Counted from the first letter of the stretch, positions 1-8,945 are shown. The stretch is 64,000 nt of DNA from Oscillospiraceae bacterium (GCA_016296505.1 JAEDJD010000001.1:1-64000); one strand, 5' to 3'. Notes: a model not told the origin generated them from the sequence alone. Translations and numbers: made by a program.

Positions 1-2
1 TC

Positions 3-218
3 AAGGGAGAAATCAAATATTACGAACTCAAAGAGCTTGTAACTTTGAAAAGAGCGTTCCTCTCCATCGGCAACAATCTCAATCAGATTGCAAAGGTGGC
101 AAACGAGTCAGGTTCGGTTTATCAAAAAGACATTGAGGACTTGCAGGAGGAATTCAAATATTTTCGGACTGCTATGCAGAGCTATCTGTTCCCGATCTCT
201 CCCACATACATTTCGTGA
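3..218 (+). CDS. MobC-like mobilization protein, C-terminal part (5' cut by window)
   Basis: An open frame enters from the left edge and ends at a TGA, giving 71 residues. It contains GNNLNQIAKVAN, the hallmark of MobC-type relaxosome accessory proteins that help the relaxase act at the transfer origin of plasmids and integrative elements. The start lies outside the window. A relaxase-like frame begins 10 bases downstream, the usual mobC-relaxase order. The relaxase is broken (next entry), so this is probably the decaying edge of an integrated mobilizable element. Confidence 0.7.
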   Translation, partial: KGEIKYYELKELVTLKRAFLSIGNNLNQIAKVANESGSVYQKDIEDLQEEFKYFRTAMQSYLFPISPTYIS

Positions 219-227
219 GGTGAGGAC

Positions 228-359
228 TTGCCAATTATTAAACACATTCCGATTTATGCGGCTCCGAAAAGAATGCTTGCCTATGTCACCAACGAGGAGG
301 AAACAGAGGATACTCTTGTGACAGGGCTTAACTGCTCCGTGAATTACAACGATGCTTAA
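228..359 (+). pseudogene. Relaxase (mobilization nuclease) N-terminal stub
   Basis: A TTG-initiated frame after GTGAGGAC encodes 43 residues beginning LPIIKHIPIYAAPKRMLAYV and including TGLNCS, then stops at TAA. This matches the extreme N-terminus of relaxases of Firmicutes mobilizable elements (M-P-I-I-K-x-I ... GLNC), which normally run to several hundred residues with a HxH metal-binding motif. Everything after about residue 43 is missing and the sequence runs directly into an unrelated gene. I infer a deletion that fused the relaxase start to downstream DNA. Confidence 0.65.
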
Positions 360-799
360 CGAGGATGAAAAGTTTATTCATACTTCAATTGATACTTTAA
401 TAGAATTTTTCAAAGAAAACCATATCGCCTTTGATGTCAGCACACAAGGTACAGAGGCGAAAATATTGCATTTTGGTATGTCAATTCAGGGTGAACCGAC
501 GGATGTTCTGATCGCAATTTTTCTCAAGCCTAAAATATGCAGCATAGTGTTCAAGCTGCCTTTCAAGGCAAATGTTACAATGGAAGCAGAACTGTACAGT
601 GCGTTGATGAAGTACAACTGTACCAGAAGATTTGGTTCTTTTATCTATGACAAGAATGATGGGGAAATTGATTATAAGACGGATTTTCCATGCGCCGACG
701 GTGTGAAAAAAAGAGGATTTTGTAGCCGCATTTATTATTTCCATGAACTCAATCTCTAAATTTATGGAAGAATTAAAACGCTATGTTGTCCCGAAATGA
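352..799 (+). pseudogene. YbjN-like protein with a one-base frameshift
   Basis: The uninterrupted frame 352-759 encodes 135 residues. The middle (KYNCTRRFGSFIYDKNDGEI) resembles YbjN proteins, which have a type III secretion chaperone-like fold; this is tentative. The last 18 residues read as nonsense. Skipping one A in the A7 run at 706-712 restores a good C-terminus (KKEDFVAAFIIS ... YVVPK) ending at TGA 797-799. The shift needed is +1, and the A-run is not in the register of a -1 slippery site. There is no ribosome binding site at the ATG, which lies inside the relaxase stub. It may be a pseudogene or a homopolymer sequencing error. Confidence 0.5.
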
Positions 800-894
800 A
801 TTTTCAGTTTGTTCGGATGACATATTCCAATTTGGATCAGTGAATGCAATTACATAAACTTCTATATTAGATTTTAAAACAAGTGTTAAGATGC

Positions 895-937
895 AAAAAA
901 AAAGCGGTGCTGAACATAGTCAGCACCGCTTTTTTTA
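895..937. terminator. Bidirectional rho-independent terminator after accA
   Basis: The 11-bp stem AGCGGTGCTGA / TCAGCACCGCT (903-913 with 920-930) has a 6-base loop. It is flanked by an A-run on the left and a T-run on the right, so it can end transcription from either side. It closes the minus-strand fab operon. Confidence 0.9.
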
Positions 938-949
938 TAGGATATATCT

Positions 950-1735
950 TTATGCGCCGATCTTACGAAATTTTTCGTAACGATGGTCAAGAAGTTCTTC
1001 TGCCGTCAGGCTTTTCAGCTTTGTAATCTCATCCAGCAGAATTGTCTTGAGTGCCGAGCAAATTTCACGGTTGGTTTTACCGGTCTCCGAAATCACCTTT
1101 TCAACCACCTGAAAACTCTGAAGATCATAAGAAGTCAGGCGCAGATGCTCTGCGGCTTCCGGTGCCTTCAATGCGTCCTTCCAGAGAATACTTGCGCAGC
1201 CCTCCGGCGAAATAACTGAATAGACAGCATTTTCAAGCATGATCGTAGTGTCGCAGACGCCGAGCGCCAATGCGCCTCCGCTGCCGCCCTCACCAACAAT
1301 CACGGAAATGACTGGTGTTTTCAGTCCCATCATTTCATACAGATTTTCTGCAATCGCAAGTCCCTGACCGCGTTTCTCAGCATCAATGCCACAGTATGCG
1401 CCGGAACTGCCGATAAAGCAGATGACCGGACGGTGGAATTTCTCTGCTTCCTTCATTAGCCGGAGTGCTTTGCGATAACCCTCCGGAGCCGGACAGCCGA
1501 AATTTCGCTTGATACGATCCTCAAGCGTATCGCCGCGTTCCATTGCAATCAGCGTAACCGGAATGCGGTTGAGAAATCCTACGCCGGCAACAATTGCCGG
1601 ATCATCTCCGAAGCGGCGGTCTCCGTGAAACTCTACGAAATCATCAATCATATGCTCGATATAGTATGAGCCCATTGGACGCTTGCTGTTTCGTGCCGCC
1701 TGCACGCGCTCGTATGCTGCTGTTGTATTCGCCAT
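950..1735 (-). CDS. accA: Acetyl-CoA carboxylase carboxyltransferase subunit alpha
   Basis: This 261-residue subunit works with AccD in the carboxyltransferase half-reaction, moving CO2 from carboxybiotin to acetyl-CoA to form malonyl-CoA. GDRRFGDDPAIVAGVG near the N-terminus and GEGGSGGALALGVCD in the middle are typical of the crotonase-like AccA core. It lacks most of the N-terminal helical extension of the roughly 319-residue E. coli protein, as do many clostridial homologues. It is the last gene of the operon, 76 bases after accD, and is followed by a strong terminator. The carrier (accB) and biotin carboxylase (accC) genes are not in the cluster. Confidence 0.95.
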   Translation of the reverse strand: MANTTAAYERVQAARNSKRPMGSYYIEHMIDDFVEFHGDRRFGDDPAIVAGVGFLNRIPVTLIAMERGDTLEDRIKRNFGCPAPEGYRKALRLMKEAEKFHRPVICFIGSSGAYCGIDAEKRGQGLAIAENLYEMMGLKTPVISVIVGEGGSGGALALGVCDTTIMLENAVYSVISPEGCASILWKDALKAPEAAEHLRLTSYDLQSFQVVEKVISETGKTNREICSALKTILLDEITKLKSLTAEELLDHRYEKFRKIGA

Positions 1736-1811
1736 GTGAATCCAGCCTTTCGTCGTTGTTAAGATATTTTGCGGTATGATTCTCTCGTATCATTATAATG
1801 CTCGAACAGAA

Positions 1812-2630
1812 TCAGTGCCGATGATGCAGTTTCAATAGCTTGCCAAGCGTATATGTCATGCGGGGACGCGCTTCGATCAAATCAACAAATCCATGCTCTA
1901 ACTGAAATTCAGCGCGCTGGAATCCAGCAGGCAGCTTTTCACCGGTTGTCTGCTCAATGACGCGCTGACCGGCAAATCCAATCAGTGCTTTCGGCTCAGC
2001 GATGATAATATCGCCCTGCATAGCGAAGCTTGCGGTAATACCGCCCGTTGTCGGATCCGTCAGTACGGCGATATAAAGTAAACCTGCCTCCGAATGCCGC
2101 TTGACAGCGCCGGAGACTTTTGCCATCTGCATCAGCGAGAAGATGCCCTCCTGCATTCTTGCACCGCCGGAGGTAATAAAGCCGATGACAGGCAGACCGA
2201 GTGACGTTGCTTTTTCAAAAAGGCGCGTGATTTTCTCACCGACAACTGTTCCCATGCTTCCCATCATAAAGGCGGAATCCATAATGAACAAGGCACAGTC
2301 CATGCCGTCGATTTTGGCTGTGCCGCAGACGACGCCCTCATTCAAACCGCTTGTTTTTTCAGCTTTTTCAAGCTTTTCTGCATATTCCGGAAAGTCAATC
2401 GGGTTTTTGGATTTCAGCTTCCGATCGATTTCCTGAAAGCTGCCCTTGTCAACCGTAGCGTCCAGACGTTCCACTGCACGCATACGAAAATACGCGCCGC
2501 ATTCCGTACAAATACAACTGTTTTCAATATACTTGCTATAGGGGATTTCCGTTCCGCACTGCTTACAGACACGAGGCGGCTGTTCGGTACCGCTTGTGAT
2601 GGTATTGAGAATTGTTTTCAGTGTGCTCAT
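1812..2630 (-). CDS. accD: Acetyl-CoA carboxylase carboxyltransferase subunit beta
   Basis: This 272-residue subunit carries the N-terminal four-cysteine zinc ribbon of AccD (CKQC at residues 22-25, CTEC about 16 residues later). The crotonase-like core follows, with FITSGGARMQEG and DPTTGGITASFAMQGD. The zinc domain covers the active-site entrance and binds nucleic acid in characterised AccDs. The start overlaps the fabZ stop by 4 bases, so translation is probably coupled. It pairs with the accA product downstream. Confidence 0.95.
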   Translation of the reverse strand: MSTLKTILNTITSGTEQPPRVCKQCGTEIPYSKYIENSCICTECGAYFRMRAVERLDATVDKGSFQEIDRKLKSKNPIDFPEYAEKLEKAEKTSGLNEGVVCGTAKIDGMDCALFIMDSAFMMGSMGTVVGEKITRLFEKATSLGLPVIGFITSGGARMQEGIFSLMQMAKVSGAVKRHSEAGLLYIAVLTDPTTGGITASFAMQGDIIIAEPKALIGFAGQRVIEQTTGEKLPAGFQRAEFQLEHGFVDLIEARPRMTYTLGKLLKLHHRH

Positions 2631-3061
2631 ACCTTTGCATCCTCCTGCGATTGAATGACAAATGAGAACTCAGCGCTGACGCAGAGCTTTCCGTTTACAT
2701 AGCCTTCACCCTTTGCCCAATAAAACGGTCCGCGATTTTTTATAACCGAGCATTTTGTCTCAAAGACATCGCCGGGGATCACTGGGTTGCGGAATTTCAC
2801 CTTATCCATGCCTGTAAACAGCGTCAGAGGCTGCGAGCCATCCGGCTGACGTTCCAGACATACGCAGATTGACTGCGCCATGATTTCGCAGAGAATGACG
2901 CCCGGTACAACAGGATGCCCCGGAAAATGTCCGTCAAGGAACCATTCTTCGCCCGTAATCTTTTTTTTGCCGTGCGCAACTCCGTCAATCAGCTCTGCTT
3001 CGTCGAGCAGCAACATACTGTTCCGATGCGGCAGATAGGTCATGAGTTCTGTTTTGTTCAT
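2627..3061 (-). CDS. fabZ: 3-hydroxyacyl-ACP dehydratase
   Basis: This 144-residue hot-dog fold enzyme removes water from 3-hydroxyacyl-ACP in chain elongation. LDGHFPGHPVVPGVILCEIM contains the catalytic His and the Glu in the following helix. It follows fabF by about 30 bases and overlaps accD. In many Firmicutes accB and accC flank fabZ; here there is no room for them. Confidence 0.95.
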   Translation of the reverse strand: MNKTELMTYLPHRNSMLLLDEAELIDGVAHGKKKITGEEWFLDGHFPGHPVVPGVILCEIMAQSICVCLERQPDGSQPLTLFTGMDKVKFRNPVIPGDVFETKCSVIKNRGPFYWAKGEGYVNGKLCVSAEFSFVIQSQEDAKV

Positions 3062-3092
3062 GTGGATTCCTCCATTTTGCGTAAATCAATTC

Positions 3093-4331
3093 TCAGAGCT
3101 TTGCAAATGCAATACAGGCGTTATGACCGCCAAAGCCAAGCGAGGTGGAGAGTGCGAGAGAAAGCGGTGTTTGCAGCGCTGTATTCGGCGTAATTTGCAG
3201 ATCGCATTCGGGATCGGCTTCTTTATAGTTGATTGTCGGCGGAACGAGATTGTTTTCGAGCGCTTTTATGGCGGCAATCGCTTCGATTGCACCGGCTGCA
3301 CCGAGCAGATGACCAGTCATGGACTTCGTAGAGCTGACATGAATCTGATATGCACGCTCATTGCCAAACGCTTTCTTAATTGCAAGCGTTTCAGTTTTAT
3401 CATTCAGCGGGGTGCTTGTTCCGTGTGCGTTCAGGTAGATTTCGCCAGCTGGAATCTCCTTATTTGCTTCTGCAAGACAATCGGCAATTGCTCTTGCGGA
3501 TTCGGTTGCCTCGCTGTCCGGCGCAGTGACATGGTATGCGTCGCAGGTGCTGCCGTAGCCGACAAGCTCTGCATAGATTTTTGCACCGCGTGCGACAGCG
3601 TGCTCATATTCTTCCAGAATCAGTGCGCCGGCGCCCTCACCCATGACAAATCCGCTTCTGCGCTTATCAAACGGAATAGATGCAGCGTCTTTATCTGTGC
3701 CTTCACAAAGCGCCTGACAGTTGATAAAACCAGACATTGAAAGCGGATGAATATCAGCGTCAACGCCGCCTGCAATGATTGCGTCTGCATAGCCGTGACG
3801 AATTGTGCGCAGCGCTTCACCGATCGCATTGGTGCCGGTCGCACAGGCGGTTGTCACTTCAATACAAGGTCCCTGCGCGTGCATATGAATTGCGATCATA
3901 CCGGCAGCCATATTTGAGATCATTTTTGTAATGAAGAACGGAGAAACGCGGGAAGGACCTCTGTTCAGAAATGTATTATGCTCATTGACAAAGGTTTCAA
4001 ATCCGCCGATACCGGAGCCGAAATAAACGCCGAAGCGTTCCTGCGCAATGTGATCGCGGATACCGGCGTCCTCGACAGCCTGCATAGCGGCTGCGAGTGC
4101 GTACTGCTGATAGCGGTCTGTCTGACGAACCATTTTCGCGTCCAAATATTGCTTGGGATCAAAGTTCTTGACCTCTGCTGCAAGCTTTGCCTTGATATCG
4201 GATGCGTCAAATCGAGTGATGGCATCAATGCCGTTTTTACCGTTTTTCAAACCGTCCCAGTAGCTTGCAATATCATTGCCAATCGGCGTGATCGCACCGA
4301 GACCAGTTACGACTACTCTTCTATTTGCCAT
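3093..4331 (-). CDS. fabF: 3-oxoacyl-ACP synthase II
   Basis: This 412-residue condensing enzyme extends acyl-ACP with malonyl-ACP. The catalytic triad is visible: Cys in TTACATGTNA, His in NAHGTST, and His in KSMTGHLLGAAGA. The N-terminus RRVVVTGLGAITPIGND is typical. It starts 12 bases after the fabG stop in the same operon. Cys-His-His chemistry distinguishes it from the FabH upstream. Confidence 0.96.
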   Translation of the reverse strand: MANRRVVVTGLGAITPIGNDIASYWDGLKNGKNGIDAITRFDASDIKAKLAAEVKNFDPKQYLDAKMVRQTDRYQQYALAAAMQAVEDAGIRDHIAQERFGVYFGSGIGGFETFVNEHNTFLNRGPSRVSPFFITKMISNMAAGMIAIHMHAQGPCIEVTTACATGTNAIGEALRTIRHGYADAIIAGGVDADIHPLSMSGFINCQALCEGTDKDAASIPFDKRRSGFVMGEGAGALILEEYEHAVARGAKIYAELVGYGSTCDAYHVTAPDSEATESARAIADCLAEANKEIPAGEIYLNAHGTSTPLNDKTETLAIKKAFGNERAYQIHVSSTKSMTGHLLGAAGAIEAIAAIKALENNLVPPTINYKEADPECDLQITPNTALQTPLSLALSTSLGFGGHNACIAFAKL

Positions 4332-4343
4332 AGTATCCTCCGT

Positions 4344-5090
4344 TTATGAGATCGCAAGACCGCCATCAATCCGGATTACTGTTCCTGTGATATAATCCGA
4401 TTCCGGCGAGGCGAGAAATGCTGCAAGATTGGCAACATCTTCCGGCTGACCGGCTCTTCCGGCGGGAATAGATTCGAGATATTGCTGAGTTGCTTTGTCG
4501 CCGATTGCTTTTGTCATATCGGTTGCAATGAAGCCCGGCGCGATTGCATTACAAGTAACGCCACGCGATGCAAGTTCTCTTGCTGTAACCTTAGTCAGCG
4601 CCATGACGCCTGCTTTGGATGCGGCGTAATTTGCCTGACCTGCCGTACCGAGCAGACCGGAGACAGAAGCGAGATTGATAATTTTTCCGTATTTTTGCTT
4701 CATGAACGGGCGGTAGCACGCCTGCGTCATGTTGAATGTACCTTTGAGATTCGTATTGATGACAGCGTCGAAATCCTCCTCTTTCATGCCGAGAATCAAT
4801 CCATCGCGCGTGATGCCGGCATTGTTGACGAGAATCGTAATATTACCGAAATCTTCAATGACCTGCTTGACAGTATCCTTGCACTGTGCTGCGTCGCTGA
4901 CGTCGCAGGCATAGAGCTTTGCCTTAACATGATATTCTGCTGTGATTGCTGCTATTTGATTATTAGCCTGTTCATCAGCCGTTAACGCGATCATTGCGAT
5001 ATCCGCCCCAAGAGAGGCGAGCTTTCTACAGATTGCAGCACCGATACCGCGTGCGCCGCCGGTGATGAGAGCAGTTTTTCCGTTCAGCAT
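4344..5090 (-). CDS. fabG: 3-oxoacyl-ACP reductase
   Basis: This 248-residue short-chain dehydrogenase reduces 3-oxoacyl-ACP with NADPH. It shows the nucleotide-binding TGGARGIG at residues 10-17, NNAG, and the YxxxK catalytic pair in NYAASKAG. The end IRIDGGLAI is usual for FabG. The start overlaps the fabD stop by 7 bases, implying translational coupling. Confidence 0.96.
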   Translation of the reverse strand: MLNGKTALITGGARGIGAAICRKLASLGADIAMIALTADEQANNQIAAITAEYHVKAKLYACDVSDAAQCKDTVKQVIEDFGNITILVNNAGITRDGLILGMKEEDFDAVINTNLKGTFNMTQACYRPFMKQKYGKIINLASVSGLLGTAGQANYAASKAGVMALTKVTARELASRGVTCNAIAPGFIATDMTKAIGDKATQQYLESIPAGRAGQPEDVANLAAFLASPESDYITGTVIRIDGGLAIS

Positions 5091-6007
5091 AATTCGTTCA
5101 CCGCCTTAATTGTTTCCGTGAGAGTATCTGCGCTGTCAACATTATAAACGCGGACATCTGCTGAGATTTTCTTGACCAGACCGCTGAGCGTTTTGCCTGC
5201 GCCGACTTCGATAAAATCGGTAAAGCCTTCTGCGATCATGCGTTCAATGGTTTCCTGCCAGCGTACCGGACTGCACATCTGTTTCTGGAGCGTATCTGCG
5301 ATGCTGTCCGCTTCATAGGGGACGGCAGTGAGATTGGCATAAACCGGAATCTGCGGTGCTGCAAAATCATAGGCACTCAGTTCGGTTCCGAATTGCGCAG
5401 ACGCATCATTCATAAACGGCGAATGGAATGCCGCACTGACTGCAAGCGGAATGCATCTGCCGCCGAGCGTTTTGATTTTTGCCGCGAAATCAGGCATACT
5501 GCTTCGGAGACCGGATACAACGGTCTGACCGGGGCAGTTATAGTTGACTGCATAGAGCTGTTCAAATTCTGCTGCCGCTGCGGCAACGGTATCTGCGTCC
5601 AACTTGATGACGGCACACATTGCAGTATCGGCTGCGTCGGACGCATTCTGCATCAGTTGTCCGCGCGTGCAGACGATCCGGAAACCATCTGAATCCGAAT
5701 AGACGCCTGCATAGGCAAGCGCTGCAACCTCGCCGAGCGAAAAGCCTGCAACGGCGTCCGCACGGATACCGGCTTCATCGAGCGCTCGCGCCGCCGCCAG
5801 ATCGACCAAATACAAGCAGGGCTGCGTATTTTCAGTGCGTTTCAGTTCCTCATCGGTTCCGGAAAAAGATTGTTCGATTGTATGCGGACGAATGCTCTCC
5901 GCCGTTCCATAAAGCGCTTTTGCCGCGGCGCTGTATTCATAGAGCGAGCTGCCCATGCCGCTGTATTGTGCGCCTTGTCCGGCAAAGAGAAATGCAATTT
6001 TACCCAT
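5084..6007 (-). CDS. fabD: Malonyl-CoA:ACP transacylase
   Basis: This enzyme loads malonyl groups onto acyl carrier protein. I chose the ATG at 6007 (MGKIAFLFAGQGAQ, 307 residues), preceded by GGAGG at good spacing; the frame stays open 49 codons further upstream, into fabK. The nucleophile motif is GFSLGE where most FabDs have GHSLGE, a mild variant next to the catalytic Ser. A later His in AAFHSPFM is the general base. It lies 35 bases after the fabK stop. Confidence 0.94.
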   Translation of the reverse strand: MGKIAFLFAGQGAQYSGMGSSLYEYSAAAKALYGTAESIRPHTIEQSFSGTDEELKRTENTQPCLYLVDLAAARALDEAGIRADAVAGFSLGEVAALAYAGVYSDSDGFRIVCTRGQLMQNASDAADTAMCAVIKLDADTVAAAAAEFEQLYAVNYNCPGQTVVSGLRSSMPDFAAKIKTLGGRCIPLAVSAAFHSPFMNDASAQFGTELSAYDFAAPQIPVYANLTAVPYEADSIADTLQKQMCSPVRWQETIERMIAEGFTDFIEVGAGKTLSGLVKKISADVRVYNVDSADTLTETIKAVNELC

Positions 6008-6042
6008 TTGCGCTGCCTCCATTTTTGAATGCTGATACTGTG

Positions 6043-6978
6043 TCAAAACTGCTGACCGAGCAATGCTTCTGCCAATTCCATAATCTCCGCGATCATGTCG
6101 GCAGCTGGCTGCTCTTTTTTGACCATGCCTGAAATTTGTCCGGCGAGGAAGCAACCGCGCTTCGGATCGCCTTCGACAACTGCAGCATACAGTGTGCCCA
6201 TAGCCATTTTCTCCAACGCTTCGTCGGAGATATCGGTATATTCAACTTTTGCATATTCGCGTGAAAACGCGGATTTCAGTGATCGAACCGGATGACCGAG
6301 ACGTTTGCCGGTTACAATCGTAGAGGTATCGCTTGCTTTTAGCAGGCGTGTTTTATATTCTGAATGAATGCTGCATTCCGTAGCTGCAAGAAAACGTGTT
6401 CCAATCTGAACACCGGCTGCGCCGAGCATGATGGATGCTGCAAATCCTCTGCCATCCGCAATGCCGCCAGCCGCAATAACGGGAATATCTACGGCGTCGC
6501 AGACCTGCGGTACCAGTGCCATAGTTGTCATTTCACCGACATGACCGCCGGATTCCGTACCCTCCGCAACAACGGCGTCAGCACCGGATTTCTCCATAAG
6601 CTGTGCCATAGCAGCAGTCGAGATGACTGGAATGACCTTTACGCCGGCTTCGCGCCACATCGGGATATATTTTGCGGGAGAGCCTGCGCCTGTGGTCACG
6701 ACGGCGACCTGTTTTTCAGCTACAAGCTTTGCGATTTCATCAAGATTTTGACCGCGCAGCATGATATTGACGCCGAACGGTTTATCAGTCAGGGTACGTG
6801 CCGTATCAATTTGTTCTGCGATTTGTTGCAGGTTGCCGTTGGCAGCGGAAATGATACCGAGACCGCCGCCGTTGGAGACCGCTGCTGCAAGGCGCGCGTC
6901 AGAAATATGCGCCATGCCGCCCTGCATCAGCGGATAACGGGTACCCAGCAAATCGCATAGAATTGCTGTACGTTTCAT
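6043..6978 (-). CDS. fabK: Enoyl-ACP reductase II (FMN-dependent)
   Basis: This 311-residue TIM-barrel flavoprotein of the nitronate monooxygenase/FabK family catalyses the last reduction in each fatty-acid elongation cycle. Features are PLMQGGMAHISDARLAAAVS, GGGLGIISA, PVIAAGGIADGRG and GAAGVQIGTRFL. FabK replaces the triclosan-sensitive FabI in many Firmicutes. It starts 4 bases after the acpP stop and no fabI-like gene is present in the window. Confidence 0.95.
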   Translation of the reverse strand: MKRTAILCDLLGTRYPLMQGGMAHISDARLAAAVSNGGGLGIISAANGNLQQIAEQIDTARTLTDKPFGVNIMLRGQNLDEIAKLVAEKQVAVVTTGAGSPAKYIPMWREAGVKVIPVISTAAMAQLMEKSGADAVVAEGTESGGHVGEMTTMALVPQVCDAVDIPVIAAGGIADGRGFAASIMLGAAGVQIGTRFLAATECSIHSEYKTRLLKASDTSTIVTGKRLGHPVRSLKSAFSREYAKVEYTDISDEALEKMAMGTLYAAVVEGDPKRGCFLAGQISGMVKKEQPAADMIAEIMELAEALLGQQF

Positions 6979-6982
6979 AGGA

Positions 6983-7204
6983 TTACGCCTGCTTGCCGTC
7001 TACATAGCTGATCAATTCCTTGACAGAGGTACCTGCCTCCTGCGGATTGATCTCGATGCCCAGCTCATCCTCGAGCTTCATCATGATCTCGACTGCTTCC
7101 AGAGAATCAACGCCGAGATCTGCGAATGTGGTTTCCTCTGTGATTTCAGAGGGATCCATTTCGAGGTGGTCTGCAAGGACTGCAATAATTTTTTCGTTGT
7201 TCAT
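6983..7204 (-). CDS. acpP: Acyl carrier protein
   Basis: This 73-residue carrier holds growing acyl chains on phosphopantetheine attached to the Ser of DSLEAVEIMMKLEDELGI. I chose the ATG at 7204 because GGAGGAACAAATC precedes it; the frame extends 12 codons upstream without a better site. It is acidic and helical as expected. It sits between fabH and fabK. Confidence 0.95.
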   Translation of the reverse strand: MNNEKIIAVLADHLEMDPSEITEETTFADLGVDSLEAVEIMMKLEDELGIEINPQEAGTSVKELISYVDGKQA

Positions 7205-7283
7205 GATTTGTTCCTCCATGTAAAATATGTTGGGATTCAAAATATCTAAAAATAAGCGTAACGCTTATAAATAGCAGTATTAC

Positions 7284-8237
7284 TTACCAGCGGATCAGAC
7301 AAGCGGCACTAGAAAGTCCCCCGCCGAACGCACAGAGCGCAATCAAATCGCCCTTTTTCAGTTTGCCGCTGCGTACAAGCGAATCAAAGCAGATCGGAAC
7401 GCTTGCCGACGAGGTGTTACCGTAATATTCCAGATTGAGAACAAACTTCTCAATCGGAATCCGAAGCCGCCGCGCTGCCAGTTCAATAATCCGATAATTT
7501 GCCTGATGCGGCACAATCCAACTGACTTCTGACAGATCAATTCCTGCTTGATTTGCAATCAGCTTCAAATCGTTTTCGATTTGGGTAACGGCAAATTTAA
7601 ATGTTTCTTGTCCACTCATATGAACTGCGAGAGGCTGTTCTTCCTTTTCGTAGAATGGTGAATTGCCCCTGCCAAGCGGAATATGCAGGACGCTGTCGCC
7701 GCCCTGTGTAAACAAATGCGAGCCGAGATAATTCTCGCCCTTTGCAATGACGAATGCGCCGGCACCGTCAGCGAAAATGACGCAGGTTGAGCGATCGGTC
7801 CAGTCTACGATCCGGCTGAGACGCTCTGCACCAAGCACAAGCGCATACTGTATGCCGCCGCGTTCAAGAAATGCTGCGGCGGTATCCAGTGCGAACAGAA
7901 AGCCGCTGCACGCCGAATTGACATCAAATGCCGGACAGTGTGCGCCGATTTGCTTCTGTACCATTGCGGACATGGATGGGCAGATACAGTCTGCCGAAAC
8001 TGTTGCTCCGACGATCAAATCAAGTTGTTCTGCGGTAATTCCGGCTGCATCCAGTGCTCGCTGCGCCGCTTTTGCCCCCATCTCCGCCGCGGATTCACAA
8101 ACTGAAATTCTGCGCTCTTTGACGCCGACGCGCTGTGTAATCCATTCATCCGAGGTGTCCACAAGGCTGGAAAGTTCATCGTTTGTCAAAATTTTTTCCG
8201 GCGTATAGGCACCCGTGCCCAATATCTGAAAACTCAT
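7284..8237 (-). CDS. fabH: 3-oxoacyl-ACP synthase III
   Basis: This enzyme starts fatty-acid synthesis by condensing acetyl- or branched acyl-CoA with malonyl-ACP. The Cys-His-Asn triad is visible in NSACSGFLFA, VPHQANYRI and YYGNTSSASV. The start at 8237 (MSFQILGTGAYTPEK, 317 residues) has GAGGAG upstream; the frame runs on 26 codons. It lies 32 bases after the regulator gene and about 80 bases before acpP. Confidence 0.95.
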   Translation of the reverse strand: MSFQILGTGAYTPEKILTNDELSSLVDTSDEWITQRVGVKERRISVCESAAEMGAKAAQRALDAAGITAEQLDLIVGATVSADCICPSMSAMVQKQIGAHCPAFDVNSACSGFLFALDTAAAFLERGGIQYALVLGAERLSRIVDWTDRSTCVIFADGAGAFVIAKGENYLGSHLFTQGGDSVLHIPLGRGNSPFYEKEEQPLAVHMSGQETFKFAVTQIENDLKLIANQAGIDLSEVSWIVPHQANYRIIELAARRLRIPIEKFVLNLEYYGNTSSASVPICFDSLVRSGKLKKGDLIALCAFGGGLSSAACLIRW

Positions 8238-8269
8238 TCCGATATCTCCTCTTTTATGGATTGAAGCTG

Positions 8270-8866
8270 TTAGGCGATTACGCCATGCAGCAGACAGGTA
8301 AAGCCGATGGTGCAATAACGGATGGCTTCTTCACGGGAAAGTCGTCGCGATATTGCGTCGGCGTAATACCCTCTGCAAAAGCACCAGATCGCATAGCAGA
8401 GTGCGTCGGCATCGACCGGCTTTGCAAATCCCTGCTCCAGTGCATATTGAAAATATTGTTTGATTTTACTGTACCACCAGATTCGGTTTTCTTCCGTGAG
8501 CGAGTCGTGTTCAAAGACGTAACGCCGAAACTGCATTTTGACATCATAGGTCTGCATCAGCACACTGACAGCCGTATTCAGACAGAATTGTTCAAAGCTC
8601 GCTTTGTCATGAAAATCAGGCTGAAAGCTTTCACGCATATGCCGAACGGCGTCGCGATAGACGATTTGCAGCACCTCGTCAATGTTTGCAAACCGGTTAT
8701 AGAACACGCGGTTTGTCACGCCGAGCTGCGCGATAATTTTCTGTACAGTGACTTTATGTGCGCCTTCTTCTGCGGCTATGTTTGCAACGATCTCGATAAT
8801 ACGATTGGATATTTCATCATGAATCCGCTCATGTCGCGGGGCCGTTGTTTCAGCTGCTGTTGCCAT
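8270..8866 (-). CDS. TetR-family regulator, first gene of the fab operon
   Basis: This 198-residue protein has an N-terminal TetR helix-turn-helix (TVQKIIAQLGVTNRVFYNRF, residues about 40-59) and a divergent ligand-binding C-terminal part rich in aromatic residues. AAAGGAG lies before the ATG. It is the promoter-proximal gene of the operon and sits behind a strong promoter overlapped downstream by a palindrome. I infer that it represses its own operon and senses lipid status, a role played by FapR or FabT in other Firmicutes. It is not a FabT (MarR) or FapR homologue by sequence. Confidence 0.85.
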   Translation of the reverse strand: MATAAETTAPRHERIHDEISNRIIEIVANIAAEEGAHKVTVQKIIAQLGVTNRVFYNRFANIDEVLQIVYRDAVRHMRESFQPDFHDKASFEQFCLNTAVSVLMQTYDVKMQFRRYVFEHDSLTEENRIWWYSKIKQYFQYALEQGFAKPVDADALCYAIWCFCRGYYADAISRRLSREEAIRYCTIGFTCLLHGVIA

Positions 8867-8945
8867 GCTTTTGAATCTCCTTTCTGCGAATCATCGCAGG
8901 GTTATTTCAGCACGCACCGTGCCAATGTAAGCGTTTTCAGCGCAC

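Noticed and set aside
706..713. A AAA AAG-like slippery site for programmed frameshifting
   Set aside because: The register does not match the zero frame, and the shift needed is +1, not -1.
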